Shown: piece after piece, positions 1 through 14,000 of the stretch | How positions within the stretch are numbered: the first letter of the stretch is position 1 | Layout: each line of letters starts with the position of its first letter | Notes under the pieces: model-generated | Database searches by the model: none | The model's input: the letters and a program-made list of their open reading frames with translations, nothing else | What the model was told of the DNA's origin: nothing | Made by a program: the position numbers and the translations under genes | Source of the DNA: Mansonella perstans | Lineage: Eukaryota; Nematoda; Chromadorea; Rhabditida; Onchocercidae | Assembly: GCA_037074765.1 (NCBI GenBank) | Contig: JBAMDO010000212.1 | Location: 1 to 64,000 of the forward strand | Reading direction: 5' to 3' | Length of the DNA stretch: 64,000 nt

Positions 1-197
1 AGTATTATTATTTTTTATTTAAGTACTTCTATTTCAGTTTTATTTAAGTATTTAAGTTTTATATATATATATATCATTATTTAATATTATTTTATTTAAG
101 AACTAGACTTCATACTTATCGAATTTATAAAAAGATTATACGATGTAATTGTAGAATCCATTTTTATCTTCATCTATCAGTTGGCGTTTTGTTATAG

Positions 198-3100
198 TAT
201 CGGCAAATATCACGAGAAGATCAGAATGCTTTTTGTGACCTCATCAGTCACTGGACAAGCACAGAACTTGTTGCTTTATTGACAGAAATGGAAAGTGCCT
301 GCGGGGTGCGAGAGTTAATTTCGATGGCTGAAGAAGCACGACCTAGCACATCGGTTCTAGCAACAGATTTGCTCAATGCGTTGAAAAATGAAATAATTCC
401 TGATTGCTTTATTACACACAAAGTAATTATGATTTTGATTTTCAGTAATAATTTTAAAGACAGCAGTTTCTATACAAAAAATTGTCCACATTTCTTTTGA
501 AATGTATTTTTCGACATTATTTTCCGATTTTCGGCATTCTCATCAATTCTATTCTCTCATCAGTTCTATGCTATACATAAATTCTATATTATTGGACTAA
601 GAAACTGAAAGAAATGAATATTTTATTTAAGGAATTTTTGAACAACAAATGATAGAATAATACTGTTTTTTAATTATTTTTTATTGCTTTCGATAATTTA
701 CAGAATAAGGATCGTATATTATCCGCAAAGGAAGAAATTAGTAGAGTTTATTCTTATCCATTCTGTTGTGTGTTTATCAAAATAGATTAAAGTTTACTTT
801 ATAAAATGATTTCTTTTAATTATCTTTTACTGCACAGTTTTATTGGAGCGAAAAGAAGGTGCATTTTCTAAGTTTACTGTGCATTCCATTGGTAAAGTTT
901 TCCGATTTATTTTATTAACAGAAATCAATTTTTAATACTTCCAGGGATTTCGTTATGCTGCTCATTCTTTTATACTTCGAGCACGTTGTCGTTATTTCTG
1001 TGATTTTTGGAATTCACTGGTTACACAGCGATCGGATGATGCGAAATTGGAAATTCTATTCATGGATAATAGCATATCATCAGAAACATTCCAAGCAGTG
1101 TTGTATTATATTTATTCTGGTGAATACGATAAATCATTACGTGATTTCGATTTACAGTCATTTAATGCGACTTTACAAAGGTTTTATTTCAAATAAGCCA
1201 GCCCTTGGATTTTTATTCATATTTCATTTTTAGTTTATGTAATCATTAGGGTACTATAACATAGTGATTAATTTCTTTTTGCTATAATACATACTTTCAA
1301 TAATATTGATATCAAAACTCATATGAATTCAGCAAAACCTTACCATATAGAAAGATTAGCATGACAAGTAGTGAATATTGAGCAGCGGAACTTTGGATAT
1401 TATTTATCGTACTCGCATTTATAAAATAATTTAATTTCAAGGTATGGTTGTGGTTCATCGCTTCCCAATGATCTTTTGGCGGCAGATTCCCAGAAAGGCG
1501 AATGTACTTTGATTTTTAGGACAGGAAATAGTAATATTTTGATTAAATTTTTGCATTTTTCATTATGTTTGTAAGTCGTTTGGCATAAGTTGCAGAATTT
1601 CTAGGAGACGGGATTCATAATGATGATTGTGATTATCGGGTGAAATGTTCGGGAGCAGTTCTGGCAGCACGATCTAGTTATTTGCGATCTGTGATAGAGA
1701 AGCGAATTTTGTGTGGTGAAAAGTTAGAAATTGTCATCAATGAACATCTTTTCCCGCGCACATATGCACGTATTGTTTTAGATGCAATTTATACAGATCG
1801 GTTGGATTTAAACAAGGTACTAATATTTAAAATTAAATAAAACAATATTCAAACTATACACAGTTACATCAGTTACTGTTTTTCATTTTTCGGAGTTTTT
1901 TTTACGGAAATATTTCTCTCTATTTCTCACATCCGACTCAATGTATTTTTCATCAGACTTTCCTTAACTGATATATGTGTTCTGAAATTAATAAAGTCAA
2001 ATTTAAAGGTATCAGAAGGATGTCCAGTATCAATGAGCAGCTTAATTGAGGTACAAGCAATCGCATCTGGACAAGGACACAATGCTCCTCTTCGTCATGC
2101 TATTGACATATTTCACATAGCACAGTTTCTTAATCTTCCTCATTTAATGCATGGTTTGTGCATTACTTTGCTAGCAAACGATAATTTTATTGCTTCAATT
2201 TTAATTACGACTTTTCTTAAAAAACATTGAAATAGGACATATTACATATCACTTCATTTCCAGTACTTTCTCATATTTCTTTAATAGAATTTATTAGCTT
2301 GAATTCTTTATGCTTATCGGTGGATCAGTTATTCATAATCTTTTTTTAGCATGCGAGGACATTATCGTGGCACAGATGTCCATTGAAACGGTGGGAAGCT
2401 TATGGGATTGGGCATGCGAACCCGGTGGTTCTTCTTATATTCGTCGTCATTGCATCGCATTCCTCTGTTCTGATTTCTCCCGAATCTGTACTTCACATTT
2501 GCTTTTCGAATTAGGCGAAGATTTACTGAAGAATTGTTTGCTTTCAGATTATGTTCAGGTTTTTGATTGTTTTTTTATTTCTTTATCCTTTTTGTTTACT
2601 TCATGACATACTTCATTAGTTTCTAATTAAGTATCACTTGATGGCCTAGTATTATTGATCTACTATTAATAGTTTGTGAGACAAAACTACTAATGCACGT
2701 TATTTGAAAGCTGAAACTAATTCCACACTTAAATGCATAAGTCGGACGAAATATAAAGCTTTCTTTATGACTGAATATTGATGTGATTGCAGTGCTGCTT
2801 TTTTTTTATCAACGATTTGGTGATTAATTAAAGAAACGAAGTTCGCCAATTATGGAAGTTCTCTGTGTTATAGTGTGCTGAAGTGAAAATTCTGGAAACA
2901 GTAATACGATGGGGTGAGCATGAATTGGTGCGACGAATGGAGGAACGTGAACCAAATTTGATCGCCAATACCACCCATAGCATTAGTAGGAAAGGGATTC
3001 GCCGTTCTGAGTTGAATGATGAAGAGCTGAAGAGGATCCTAGCAAATTTACTACCTCTTGTTCGAATCGATTACATTCTTCCTCCATTTCACCAGGTAAC

Positions 3101-5085
3101 AACTCATTTTTGGTGGACGAAACATTTTATTTCAGTTTCGGTTTTCAGTTTATCTTTTTATCCATGATTCGCCTACTTTTGTCATTTATTTGTTAGTGGA
3201 TTTATTTGGTTTCTTTACAACTATTATAGAGTTTGAGTGCTGCTTATAAACGTGGTTTATTGGACAGATCACTACATATGGATTTATTTGGCCAACGTTA
3301 TCCGGATAGCAGATCGCCGGATGTGAATCCTGATGCGCACTGGTTTGATCATAGTGTACCACGTCGGCATACTGCCGGACCGCGTCTTCTACTACCGTAT
3401 ATTATGGTTTGTAACAATTTTTTATCTCTAATCTTCATAATTATTTCTCTGATTTCAATAAAACTGTTCACTTTTATTCACTTATATACCATCTTTTCGC
3501 AGGAAGTCCGCAAGCAGTTGAGACGTTTGGGTAAAAATGGGGAAAATATATTATATACACCGCAACAAAAAACTTCATCAGCCGATCAGTTGCAACTTTT
3601 CGTCAATAATTTATCACCAGAAATCATTTCTGAAAGTTTAAGATTAAAGGTTTTTGCAGACTTTATTGATTTGCCTTTGAAACTTTTTTATATTCCTTTT
3701 GTTTTGCTGATGAAAATGAAAGGGTAAAAGACTATATAAAAATGAAAATAAAAATAAAAGGGAACTAATTGCTCCATTTACCAAAATTTAATTTTTTAAT
3801 ATATCGCTTTTTTTTCAAAAAAAATTAATGATTATGTCAATCATCACTACAAACATTCGCTTCCTTGCTGTCTACACAAGGTCATTGATAGTTTTTCTTG
3901 GCATCGTGTACGTTATGTCGAAATGAAACTATAAGTCGATATTACCAGTTAAAATATAAGTTTATTAATGAGCTCGAGAAGATCGTTTGGTCAAAGTTAA
4001 TTGGAGACAAAAAAATCAAATCTTTTACAGTGTAAGTTATGTAATTTTCATATCTAGAGTTCAAAATTTCAGATTGAAAAACGTGTAAAGGAACTGGCTG
4101 AAGATGATTTATTGAAGAAAATTTTCTGCTGTGGTTGTTCTCACCATCTTGAGTTAGCCATCGAGCAGGTTAATTACGCATGTAATTAAATATCCTCAGT
4201 TCCTTATTAGACTCCTACGTCTATTTTAATTTTCATTTCCGTCGATTTCAGATTCGTCTTCGTGTGCTTCGAGAACTAAATATTAATGATGATTATGTAG
4301 AAGTGTTTTGTATTTTTTCGGCATCAAAACGAAATATACTACCATATTATTACTGTAGCCAACCAACAGTAGCTATTGCCTGTGATGATGCCAATATTGA
4401 CGTTTCCTTTTCGTCTACAACACTTGCTAACTGCGGTATTTTTTTCATTTATTTTAGCACGCTTGTTTATAAAAAAATGTAGAATGGATTATAGCGCATA
4501 GTTTATCTGGATTTAACAAAGATTTACTAAAGAGCCAAAAAAACGTCACCGCATTTTGCGTGGTTGATCTATTTATTAATTTTTAATAATTACGGAAGTA
4601 CTTACGCCATGAAGCAGCTCATATAACGCAGTTTTTGATACAGTGTAGATTTTATTGAGGAATTTTTCCCCGTACTTCTGCAGTATTTCCAAGTGGCCTT
4701 ATTAAGCAGCGAAGGTGAAGAAATGCTATATTAAATTGAATTGGAAATTTACTTTTAATTGTATACATGGGTCGTTTAAATACAATGGTTTTAAAAGGAA
4801 GAGAAGCATTTTTTTCTGATCTTTTGATTTATAATAACATTTATTTTTTATTTTATTCACCTATAGTTTTTTGATTGATCAACTCTCTTTTTATCGATTA
4901 TTTCTTTTCTTATCATCAGTATAGTTAGTATCATTTCACTCTTTAGTTTTATATGTTCATAATTTTTGTAGAATTTTGATTTGATATTTTTTTCTCCCTG
5001 CAATTTTCGTATTTCTTTGTTTTTTTCAGGTAACTACAAGAAAAGCTGTTTGCCAGATGTACTACGCAATGAAACCACTTTATAA
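198..5085 (+). CDS. hpo-9: BTBD7-like double BTB/BACK protein, 5' end outside window
   Basis: Twelve exons are visible: 198-422, 945-1180, 1442-1530, 1596-1816, 2009-2153, 2350-2558, 2874-3095, 3230-3406, 3503-3649, 4073-4168, 4252-4435 and 5030-5085 (stop). Phases match throughout, giving 668 residues; an earlier exon may lie left of the window. The order of motifs follows human BTBD7: a first BTB (around FRYAAHSFILRARCRYF), a second BTB (CSGAVLAARSSYLRSVIEKR), a BACK region (CEDIIVAQMSIETVGSLWDW, then IRWGEHELVRRMEEREPNL), and the distal IRLRVLRELNI segment. Human BTBD7 acts in epithelial branching and C. elegans HPO-9 in pore-toxin sensitivity; these roles are known of the family, not shown here. 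The long proline-rich tail of vertebrate BTBD7 is absent, since the stop comes soon after the last conserved block. Identification is firm; the exact last exon is slightly less so. Confidence 0.88.
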
Positions 5086-5363
5086 TATTGACATATCATG
5101 GATTGTTCGGTTACTGTAATTTCAGTGAATATTTCTATGTGAAATATCATTATATTTTTTCCATTTTCAGTTTTTTAAAACCATTAAAAATGCAAATATC
5201 ATCTATCAAGCAACAGTGGATGACAGAATATAACATCTGTAAAGCAACAGTGCCATTCTATGTTACTTCATAGTTCCATATGATGTCTTCTAATTTTGAT
5301 GCGTGTAATCAGTGAAGTAAATTCTCGAAAGACAAGACTAGTTGAGACAGGATCTATACAAAC

Positions 5364-5421
5364 AATAAATTATGTGACTCTCTTATGTACATTGTATTTA
5401 TATGAATTGTTTGTAAATAAA
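5364..5421 (+). promoter_or_regulatory. Candidate polyadenylation signals of the BTBD7-like gene
   Basis: Two AATAAA hexamers lie at 5364-5369 and 5416-5421, about 280 and 330 bp after the stop of the BTBD7-like gene. Either could direct 3' end formation. In such AT-rich DNA the hexamer also occurs by chance, so this is a position-based call. Confidence 0.45.
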
Positions 5422-8400
5422 ATAAAAATTGTAGAAATAAATGTAAATTTCAATCTTATATTCATAATTTTATAGTTTCTAATTTTGAAATTTAATAATA
5501 AAAGAGAAGCTATGTATGAAATGATATATCTAATAAAAAGGGAAGCTATTTATAAAATAATTTGTTTGTTCATTTCGCACAAATTTTTCTATTTTTGTTT
5601 TCCCTTCCACATATACATATGAAATTAAATATAATGAAAATAAGCTCAGTAGCATGGAATTTTATTTGACTGTTTATAGTCAAAAAAAAAAATTGTTCTA
5701 AAACAAAAAATAGGAGAGATTTGCAGGTAAGAAATATGATATGGTTATAGTTAAATAGTGTAATGAACAGTCGATTTCCTAGCTTAGGCATTGTTATAGT
5801 CTGTGTATTTTTTTGACATTAATTTATACGGAGTTATGAATATGCTTCCATTTTAAAGTTTTCATATTTCCATAAACCGACAAGATATTCTGTTAGCACA
5901 AAGAATGGCAAGATTTTGTGGAAAATGCAATGACGCACCAGGCACCTCTGATTGTTAAATTTGTTTCATTTTCAACGTGCATTTATTTGAGTATAAATTC
6001 CTAATTTCTATCTTAGTAACCTCGAGATTTTCACGATTTTCTCGACTAATTTTTATTCATTTAAAAATTTCTCTACTCTTGCAAAATATCTGAAATTGAG
6101 ATTCTGAAAAAGTTAGCAAAATTTGTTTTGAAATGAGTTAAAATATTATTGCACAGTGAAGCAAAGAAGTGTATAAAATGCAATTCTAAGAAATGACAGT
6201 GTTTGTACTGTTTGCACTTATTTAAATATTTTCACAGATCTTAGTTTATTCACAGATCTTCTTAGTTTTTTTTTTTGGTGTGAGAAAATTGACATAAAAT
6301 GCAAAGGCTTTTTTCTAATGACAGAAAAGAAAACTGAAAATTTTAACTCAGAAAATCTTTCATTTGGAATTTAATTGGATAATGTTAACAGACAAATTGG
6401 AAAAGTATTTGGTTGTCATCTCTCTTCAAAATTCCTAACGAAATGTCGACGAATTTTCAATTCTTTCATTTTGTAACAAAAAAAAAATTTTTACAAAGTC
6501 CCAAATTTTTTTTTTTTTTTTTTTTTTTTGATGAAAAATTTGGAAAAAAGAAATATTGATGATCGTTTTGTTTAATTTGATTCTAATTAATCTAGCTCTA
6601 TGTTAATTATGTTATGCAATTAAAATTGCTGTCTTAAATTGAGAATATTGATTGCCCCGAAGACTACTATTACGATTATTAATGAATTTCATAATAAATG
6701 GAATATAATTTTAATGAGAGAGATCTTGTCACCATGTCGTGTCGTTGGGTGCGCTATCACAGAAAGCACTCCAATACTAATTGTTTGTCATAAAAATTTA
6801 TAGAAATTCTCACTAATTTTTGGGACGCTTTTGAATATTTGATGCAATCACTTCTAAAATAAAGCACAAGCAATAGCTGCTATTAGAATTATTTAATTTC
6901 TCAATGAAATTTCAAACCATTAAGATGAGAGTTGCTAAGTGCCTATGATATCATAATCATTCGTTATTCTGCCATATTGTTTATCAACTATAAAAAACAA
7001 GCACTACTATTTGAAAAAAAATTTTTTTTTCCAATCATTTCAGTTAATCTTTTATAAAGAAATGAACAGGAATCACTCAGGAAAATAAACTAATTTTAAT
7101 GTTTATATTATCTTCCACTATTCGGAAAAAAACATTATTATCATCTTTATTGAAAATTCATTGCATTGAACAAAATGTTAAAAAAGGAATTACTTTCGAT
7201 TAGTTGTTATTCCGGATTTCAACATTCCAGAACAACTCTTACTGTTTTTTCTTTTTTCAAAAAAAAAAAGCCAAAACTGATCGATCCAATTTTTCCATAT
7301 ATTCCTTCTCTAATACTTTTTTTATTGGGTTCTAAATTGTGTTCCAAATAATTCAAGTTCAAGTATTTAGTTCTATCCTTTTCGGAATTGGAACCTAATC
7401 TACTTCATCATTATCAGTTCTTGCTTACTGAATGATGAAAAAATATATTCGTCAAAATTTTCTTTTTTGCAGAAGAAAATATATCAGATGCATTCACACA
7501 GTCATTTTGGCATTCCAAATTGCCGTATTAGTTGTTCAAGTAAGAAATGGACATTAATTACATTCTGTGTCAAATAATTTATAATATAGATGCAAACTAG
7601 GCTCATTTAGCTTTGAAATCATTTAAATCAATCTAAAGCAATTTGCTGATTGCAAATTTTTGGAGCTGGCCAGGGATAACGATGAAAGGAAATTTGAATA
7701 AAAGTCAAAGTATTCAATGAGGCTAAAAATTACTCTATTCATGCAACAGAGCAATAATGCACGCTTTGGACTCCCTTCTAATTCTATTCCTTAGCCTAGT
7801 TCCGATATGTCCCAACTGTTAACATCTCCAGGGGATTTATAAAAGGCAGTATCCTATTTTTTTACTTTTTCAATTAGAACAACTCGAGAGAGCTTAAAAT
7901 TGCGCGCCACAAATAACGTTCAAGATTTTTACATAATTAAAAAATTTTTTTTAAGAAAAATAAGAAACAAAAATTTGAACGGTTCTGAAAGAATTTAAAA
8001 AAAAAAAAAAAAAAATAAGCAGATGAAAATAAAACAGTAACCTTAGCCTAATATGCTTATCGTTCTGAGTGACAAGCATCCATTCTCACAAAATGTATTC
8101 TTCAGCTTATGTCTGCTAACTTTAAATACTTAATTAATTGATTAATTGTTAAAATAACTACATTTGTTTGATTGTCTTTTTTCTTTTGTTGATTTTTATT
8201 CAGTTCCAAACTTTAACAAATAGCAATCTGTTGCATTTATTTCTCTTGAAGGGAGCAATCTTAGCTTTCCAAATAATTAAACATTTCGTAAAATTGGAAA
8301 ATTTTATTGGCCAAAATGGTACCTAGAAATTGGTCCTAAAAGCTAGTTACCTTGGTTACGCTTCCTGCAACTACGCGTATTTTCTTTTCGGTATTGCATC

Positions 8401-9683
8401 AAATTTAAATTTTTTCCTTTTCGTTCACTGGAATGAAATTATGTTGCATGTTTGATATTTTTTTAAATGAAATACTCATATCTTTTTCATTCGTTGAAAA
8501 AATGTCAAATTCGAATTAATCAAAATTTATTTCAACCAAAAGCTAATTTTTTTTTTTAATTGCAGGTGAAGAAGAAATGATTCGCAGAGAGTTTTTTTTA
8601 GGAAAGCATTTAAGCTTTTTTATTACTTGCAAAAATTTAATTTTTTCAGCAATTCAAAGGATGGTTCATAGTTATGCATTCGAAATACTTCCTGTACATA
8701 TAAACATACAAGAACTTGTTTTATTTTGCACTAAATCAATTTTATTATAAGCAAATTGATTTGAGGGAGTAAAATGATTAAGTGATAAATTGTTATGCTT
8801 ATCATTCAAATTAACAAAATGAAATTTACTCTCAATGAACAAATCAAAAATGTCGCAAAATCGTAATTGAATTTATGATCCCAAATTAAAATATGGATAT
8901 TTCAAGTGCCCATTAAAATATCCTCTACTCTCTAAATTTATGATTTCAAGTTAAATTTTAAATAATTATTTTAAGTAAAAAAACAGCAGTGCTCTTTTTT
9001 ATTTTTACAAATATTTTATATTTGCAACTAATTTTAGCATAATAAAACAATTTAATAAATGCCTTGTTCTTTTCAATGTTTACTACTTTTTTTTCACTTT
9101 CACGAATTTGAAATTCAAACATTTCATTTCGCTTTAGCTATGTTTCTCCATTTATTTCTGATTGACACTTTTTTTTTCATTTATGATTGACATATTTCTA
9201 AAATTTATTTTCTTTTTTTTTAAAAAAATTTATTGCAATGAATTGAAAACATTCAATTTTTTTAAAACCCTAAATTAGAAATTTTACATTCTCTTGGCAT
9301 AGCAATCATTTTGAGTGATATAAAATTCAATATAGAAAATGGATACTCAGCGATCACATGTTGAATTAATAATTTGAGGAAGCATTTATAAATACGAATG
9401 AAAATTTTTTAGCTGCCGTTGTAAAATGAAGTCTTTTTTCCAGAGAACCACAGTTTAGCAATCATTCGTTTTTTTGGCTATCATTTAATTTTTTTTTCTT
9501 GTAAAATTTTTACTTTCAAAAAAGTTTGCTTAAATAAAAGATTGTATAAATATTCAACCAATTTACATAAAGTTCCAGGATTGCACATTAGGAAACTAAC
9601 CAACTGCTTCATCATTCTTTCCTCATTGTTTGCATTTTAAAAAAATTTATTTAAAAGTTTTCTGCCACGCTTTGGTTTTCATA
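5422..9683. other. Intergenic, AT-rich, no supported gene
   Basis: This 4.3 kb stretch holds homopolymer runs (for example T runs near 6509-6530 and A runs near 7998-8017) and no ORF with convincing coding character. One short open segment at 7432-7539 is described separately. It probably contains the promoter and 5' region of the giant secreted protein gene that starts at 9684. Confidence 0.6.
7432..7539 (+). CDS. Possible isolated first exon with hydrophobic segment
   Basis: Two adjacent ATGs at 7432 and 7435 open a 36-codon segment that ends in a good GTAAGA donor in phase 0. The peptide is basic and then hydrophobic (CIHTVILAFQIAVLVVQ), like a signal peptide or anchor. No downstream exon in a matching phase was found: the next solid exon at 10254 needs phase 1. 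It could be an alternative first exon of the giant gene with an unseen partner, a small separate gene, or chance. Confidence 0.15.
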
Positions 9684-11077
9684 ATGAAAATTCTTATTTG
9701 GTCAACAATCATTTTTGGATTATTCGTTGGTAGGTTTTTTTTTAGCAATCTATTTTCCCGTCAACTTGAAGCATTCAGTTTTTCTTTGAAAAATAACAAG
9801 TATGATGGATATTTTCCTGTGACCTTTAACTTTTAATGTTGAAATAGAATAAACTTTAGCTAAAACTTTCTAAACGCAAAACATTGAAAAAAGAGACCAA
9901 TCCGGACACTATCGGAATGACATTTATTGGGATATGGCAATATATTGATTTAGAGGTGTTCTTTTTAAAACATAAATCAGTTCAAATTTAAAATTCAAAT
10001 CTTCAAATTATTTCAATATATCAATTTAAAAAAAGTTTAAACTAGCCTGGTAGATTTTTTGGCTTAAAAAAAAATCCGTTATTTCTATTAAAAAATTGGG
10101 AGAATGGTTTCATTGATTGATTCAGTCTTTTCCGTAAATTTTTTCATTCTTTTTAATGTCAACTACAATAGTACGCAAATTCTATTTCTCCTTCATTTAT
10201 TTCAATTTTTCCAAAATTTTGAAAATATTGCAAAAAAATTTTTTTTTTTACAGCGAAACAATCGTACATTGAAGCAACCACGCGAGTAGAAACTGGTCGG
10301 CAATTGTTTCATATCAAAAACAGTAAACAAATTTGAATTTTTCAAGTTCATTTCGTGCTTCTTGCTCAAAATTTCATTTTAGAATAGATTGATTTGAATA
10401 TTAAATTAGCTTCACTCAAACAATGATCAATTTGTTCATAGCAAACAAAGGCCGAGAATTATGCATAGTGAAACGAATTGCATTCATTTTGTTGAAAAAC
10501 TATAAAAATTACACTAATAGAAATTCAAATTACACTAGTAGAAATTTTTAAAGCATCTGATTTCAGGGTACTCTTATCTGTTTAAGTTAGAATGAAATTC
10601 TTAAATCTCAACTTTTAGGAGAACCTTTCATGGGCAATTATATTCAATTAATTTTTGCAAAAATGCATTGTATCAAGCAATTAATTATTGATAGTATAAC
10701 TGCCATAACGGGCGCTGAAGAAATGTTAGTTTTCTTTTGAAAATTTAAAATTTTTAAGAAAATTTGCTTTAAAAATTTCGTGACTGTGCTAAAGCATTGA
10801 TAATTTAGCTAATTATAAGCAATTAATTCATTTTGTTCGTTTATTATTCTTTCTAATGAACTATTAGAATCAATTTCAGAGAACTGATCTACAAAATTTG
10901 TGAAAATGATTCAGTTTGGCATTTAACACATTACAGTAATAGCGGTGACAATTTTATACTTTATTCTCCCATTTATGCAACAGCATTTGCCGTTGTAACA
11001 TACAGGCCTATCAATATTGTTAATGTTAGTGTACGATCATGCCAAGATAGCAACGATCTGAAACGAACTACTACAAA
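9684..11077 (+). other. Block 1 of giant gene: signal peptide and CUB-like domain
   Basis: Exons 9684-9729, 10254-10322, 10619-10724 and 10880-11077. The first exon is only the signal peptide and is spliced in phase 1. The next three give a CUB-like fold pattern: GNYIQLIFAKMHC, a hydrophobic strand, a second Cys in IYKICENDSVW, and the terminal strands ILYSPIYATAFAVVTY. The first Cys pair of a canonical CUB is not obvious. The donor after 11077 (AAA/GTTATT) is weak, but it is the only one that restores phase with the exon at 11300. Confidence 0.65.
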
Positions 11078-14000
11078 GTTATTTTGCAAAAATTAATTCA
11101 TTATTTGCTAATAAAAACTGAAAGGATTAAACGAATTGAACACTTGATTCATTTATATAAATTGACAACAAAAATAAACTGGAAATTAGAATTAATTAAT
11201 AAAGTATCAAAATTTTATGATAAAAAAAGATACTCAAAATTTTATGATAAAAATTTTTATTTAAAAAATGAACAAAAATTTATACTTCAAAAATTTCAGA
11301 AATATTTACAAAAAATGTATGCGTGTAAACGGCAAAAAGTTATCCAAACACGGAAAATATCGTAATCAACGATTTTTATTTTTGAAGAAACTTAAAAGAT
11401 TGAAACGTACTATTGATCATGAAAATATTATTGAGTTCACAGCCAAAAATTCACCGTATCATATTTCACGAAATATTACTGTCCATGTTGGACAAATTCT
11501 CAAAATACATGCTGGAACAGTTATGAATTTTTCTGAAAATACTGGCATTATTGCATATGGTAGGATTTATTTATCATCATTACTGTTCTTTTCAAATTTT
11601 TTTTTCTCAAAACCTGAAATTAGTATTCATGATATGAGTGTGTGTCTGTTGTGTATATGTATGTATGCTGAATAAGGCCTTAATGAATATATTTATTTTC
11701 TTCAGGTATTTTACAAATTATTGGTGCCAAAAATGATCCAGTTATAATGCATACTTTTTAACGTATATTATCAAATTATTCTCAGTTAAATAATAAATAA
11801 AAAGTCCAGAAGCTCTTCAATTATTTTTTAGTGCATGTGAAAATTGACGTATCACGTGAAATAACTTAGCAATAAAATATCATAAAACTTGAAAAGAAAA
11901 ATTTAGGTGTTTTGCACTTGCTAGGCCAGCAAGATAATCCAATTTTATTAAAAAGTTCGAGTAATGCATCGTGGCTTGGAATTATTCTCAACCAAGGTAT
12001 GCTTCTTTTCACTTCATTTAAGAGTTTACTTGATGAAAATACATACTTGTAATCAGTATATTACTCAATAAAATGAATCATACTCTACTTCACTGCTTTT
12101 TTCTTCAGTAATTTTGTGTGCTAAACTGAAGTTTAAAGCGAGCAGAAATTGCAATGAATTACTAGTATTATTGCTAACAATCACTATTATAATTTTGGAG
12201 ATCAAATTCGCTAAACATTCTTTTCCTGTATCAGCTAAGTGATTAATCGTAAAAAGTCATAAATAAGAAGACCTTTTACGTTAATTTCTAGGCGGCATTA
12301 TCTATGCAAATCATTGCATTCTGGAAAACGCAGAAATAGGATTGAACGTTAGTTCGTCAAATATATCAATGAAAAATATGCGAATCATACGACCGATTAT
12401 TACTGGTGTTTTAATTACAACAATATACAATGGTACTTTTGATATGGGTGAATCAATCATCCTGCAATCACGCAAAAATGGTATTCGAATTCTGAAACGT
12501 CAGATGCATGATGCTCTTCTTCTAAGGTATAATTTACAGGTTGATGATTAATAGATTTTAACCTTAAGCATTGATTAGCAAAAGTGTTTTTAAAGTATTT
12601 TTGAACTTAACAAGCTTTTATGCGTCGAAGATCTTTGTCTTTCGATATTCACAATATTTTTGTTCATTAAATTAATTTTGTTCCGCAAATAAAAATCCCC
12701 AGTAGGATGATATTTCAGGAATGTTCAAATAATAGATTGTGTAGAGACCGGAATAGATTTTGTGGATCCGGCTGGTAGAATAACGCTGCAAAATGTTACG
12801 GTAGATTAACTGTATTTGTAAAAAAAAAAGATTTGACAATTTAACAGTTTTCAATGTGTCCCATCCCAAGTTATATATTTTTCAGTTGACTTTTTTGTTT
12901 TGTATTTATTTTGTTGTTTTCAAATATAAATAAGTCAATGAAGATGGAAAAGTTGAAAATCCTCGAGATTTAGCTATTTAAAATTCCTTTTAAAAAAAAA
13001 AATCAAATTTTAGTTAGAAAATAGTGGTTCATTTGGCATTGTTATTGCTCAGAGGGAAGACAAACTGGATTCGATTCTTTTGAGCAATCTAACAATTCGG
13101 AGACAGGGAAGAGGCAGTGGTGGCATTCTACTCAATTTGAAATCCTATTCTTCGCTTCATCTAAATGGCTCAAATTTTGTTTCGAATATGCTTCCATCCG
13201 TTGCACTGTTTTCAAAGGTTAACTGACTATCTTTTGAAAGCAACGACAAAAACATTGAGTACCATTGGTCATTTGATTCAAAAAAAGTTTCTCATATCAT
13301 TAGTCACTTGACACAAAAAAGTTTCTCGTACCATTGGTCATTTGACACAAAAAAGTTTCCCATTTTAGTGTCCATTAAGTAGAAAAAAGCGTAAGATGCG
13401 GAAAATATTTATTGAAAAAAATCACTTCTCTAATAATGACAATTTGGCGATGCGTATAATATTGGAATGTTATGAAGATGTGAAAATACACCGAAATACT
13501 TTCATCGGAAACAATGAAGATGGACATTTTGGAACATTTATTATTCGTGTATCGCCACAGGTCTAATTTCATGTCCATTTCTCAATCTTCCCTAAATTAT
13601 TTATATTATTCCTTCCTTTTTTTTCCATTCCTTCGATTCGATTTCATATGCAGGAGGACATACAATCTGGTCCAATAGTTGATATTGCGCAAAATATATT
13701 TATGGAAAATAATGGACAATGGTCATTATTTGCTTCGGCAACAAATATGAATCAATTCTACGGTATCATTCACAACAATCATTTCTACAGGAATCAAAAT
13801 TATCATAATTCACTAATCGTTACCAGTCCTTATTTTCATGCGATTAATAACAAATTCGAGCAATATGACGTAATCACCAAGCATACATACAACAACAAAG
13901 TAAGTTACAGTATCGATACTGGAAATACAACCACACTTTTATCGTGAAAGAAGTTCTCGGAATTTGTTTATCGAATTGTAATGACCAGTACAGGCAAATA

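Larger units (their letters stand above)
11300..13899 (+). other. Block 2 of giant gene: right-handed beta-helix
   Basis: Exons 11300-11559, 11907-11996, 12292-12526, 12719-12800, 13014-13217, 13369-13560 and 13654-13899. The opening, SPYHISRNITVHVGQILKIH followed by a GTVMNF strand, matches the capping turn of bark-type beta-helices. Short rungs then repeat with Asn ladders: GIIYANHCILENAEIGLNV, ITLQNVTLENSGSFGIVIA, KIHRNTFIGNNEDGHFGTF, IIHNNHFYRNQNYHNSLIV. PbH1-type helices bind carbohydrate or act as adhesion scaffolds; no lyase active site is recognisable, so an adhesive or structural role is more likely. Confidence 0.7.

Noticed and set aside
838..892. Possible extra exon in the BTBD7-like gene between 422 and 945
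   Set aside because: Joining 422 directly to 945 gives an exact alignment to the BTB strand order of BTBD7. The inserted segment would break it.
11084..11365. Open frame of 93 codons rich in Lys
   Set aside because: It overlaps the supported exon 11300-11559 in another frame and crosses the intron; low-complexity shadow.
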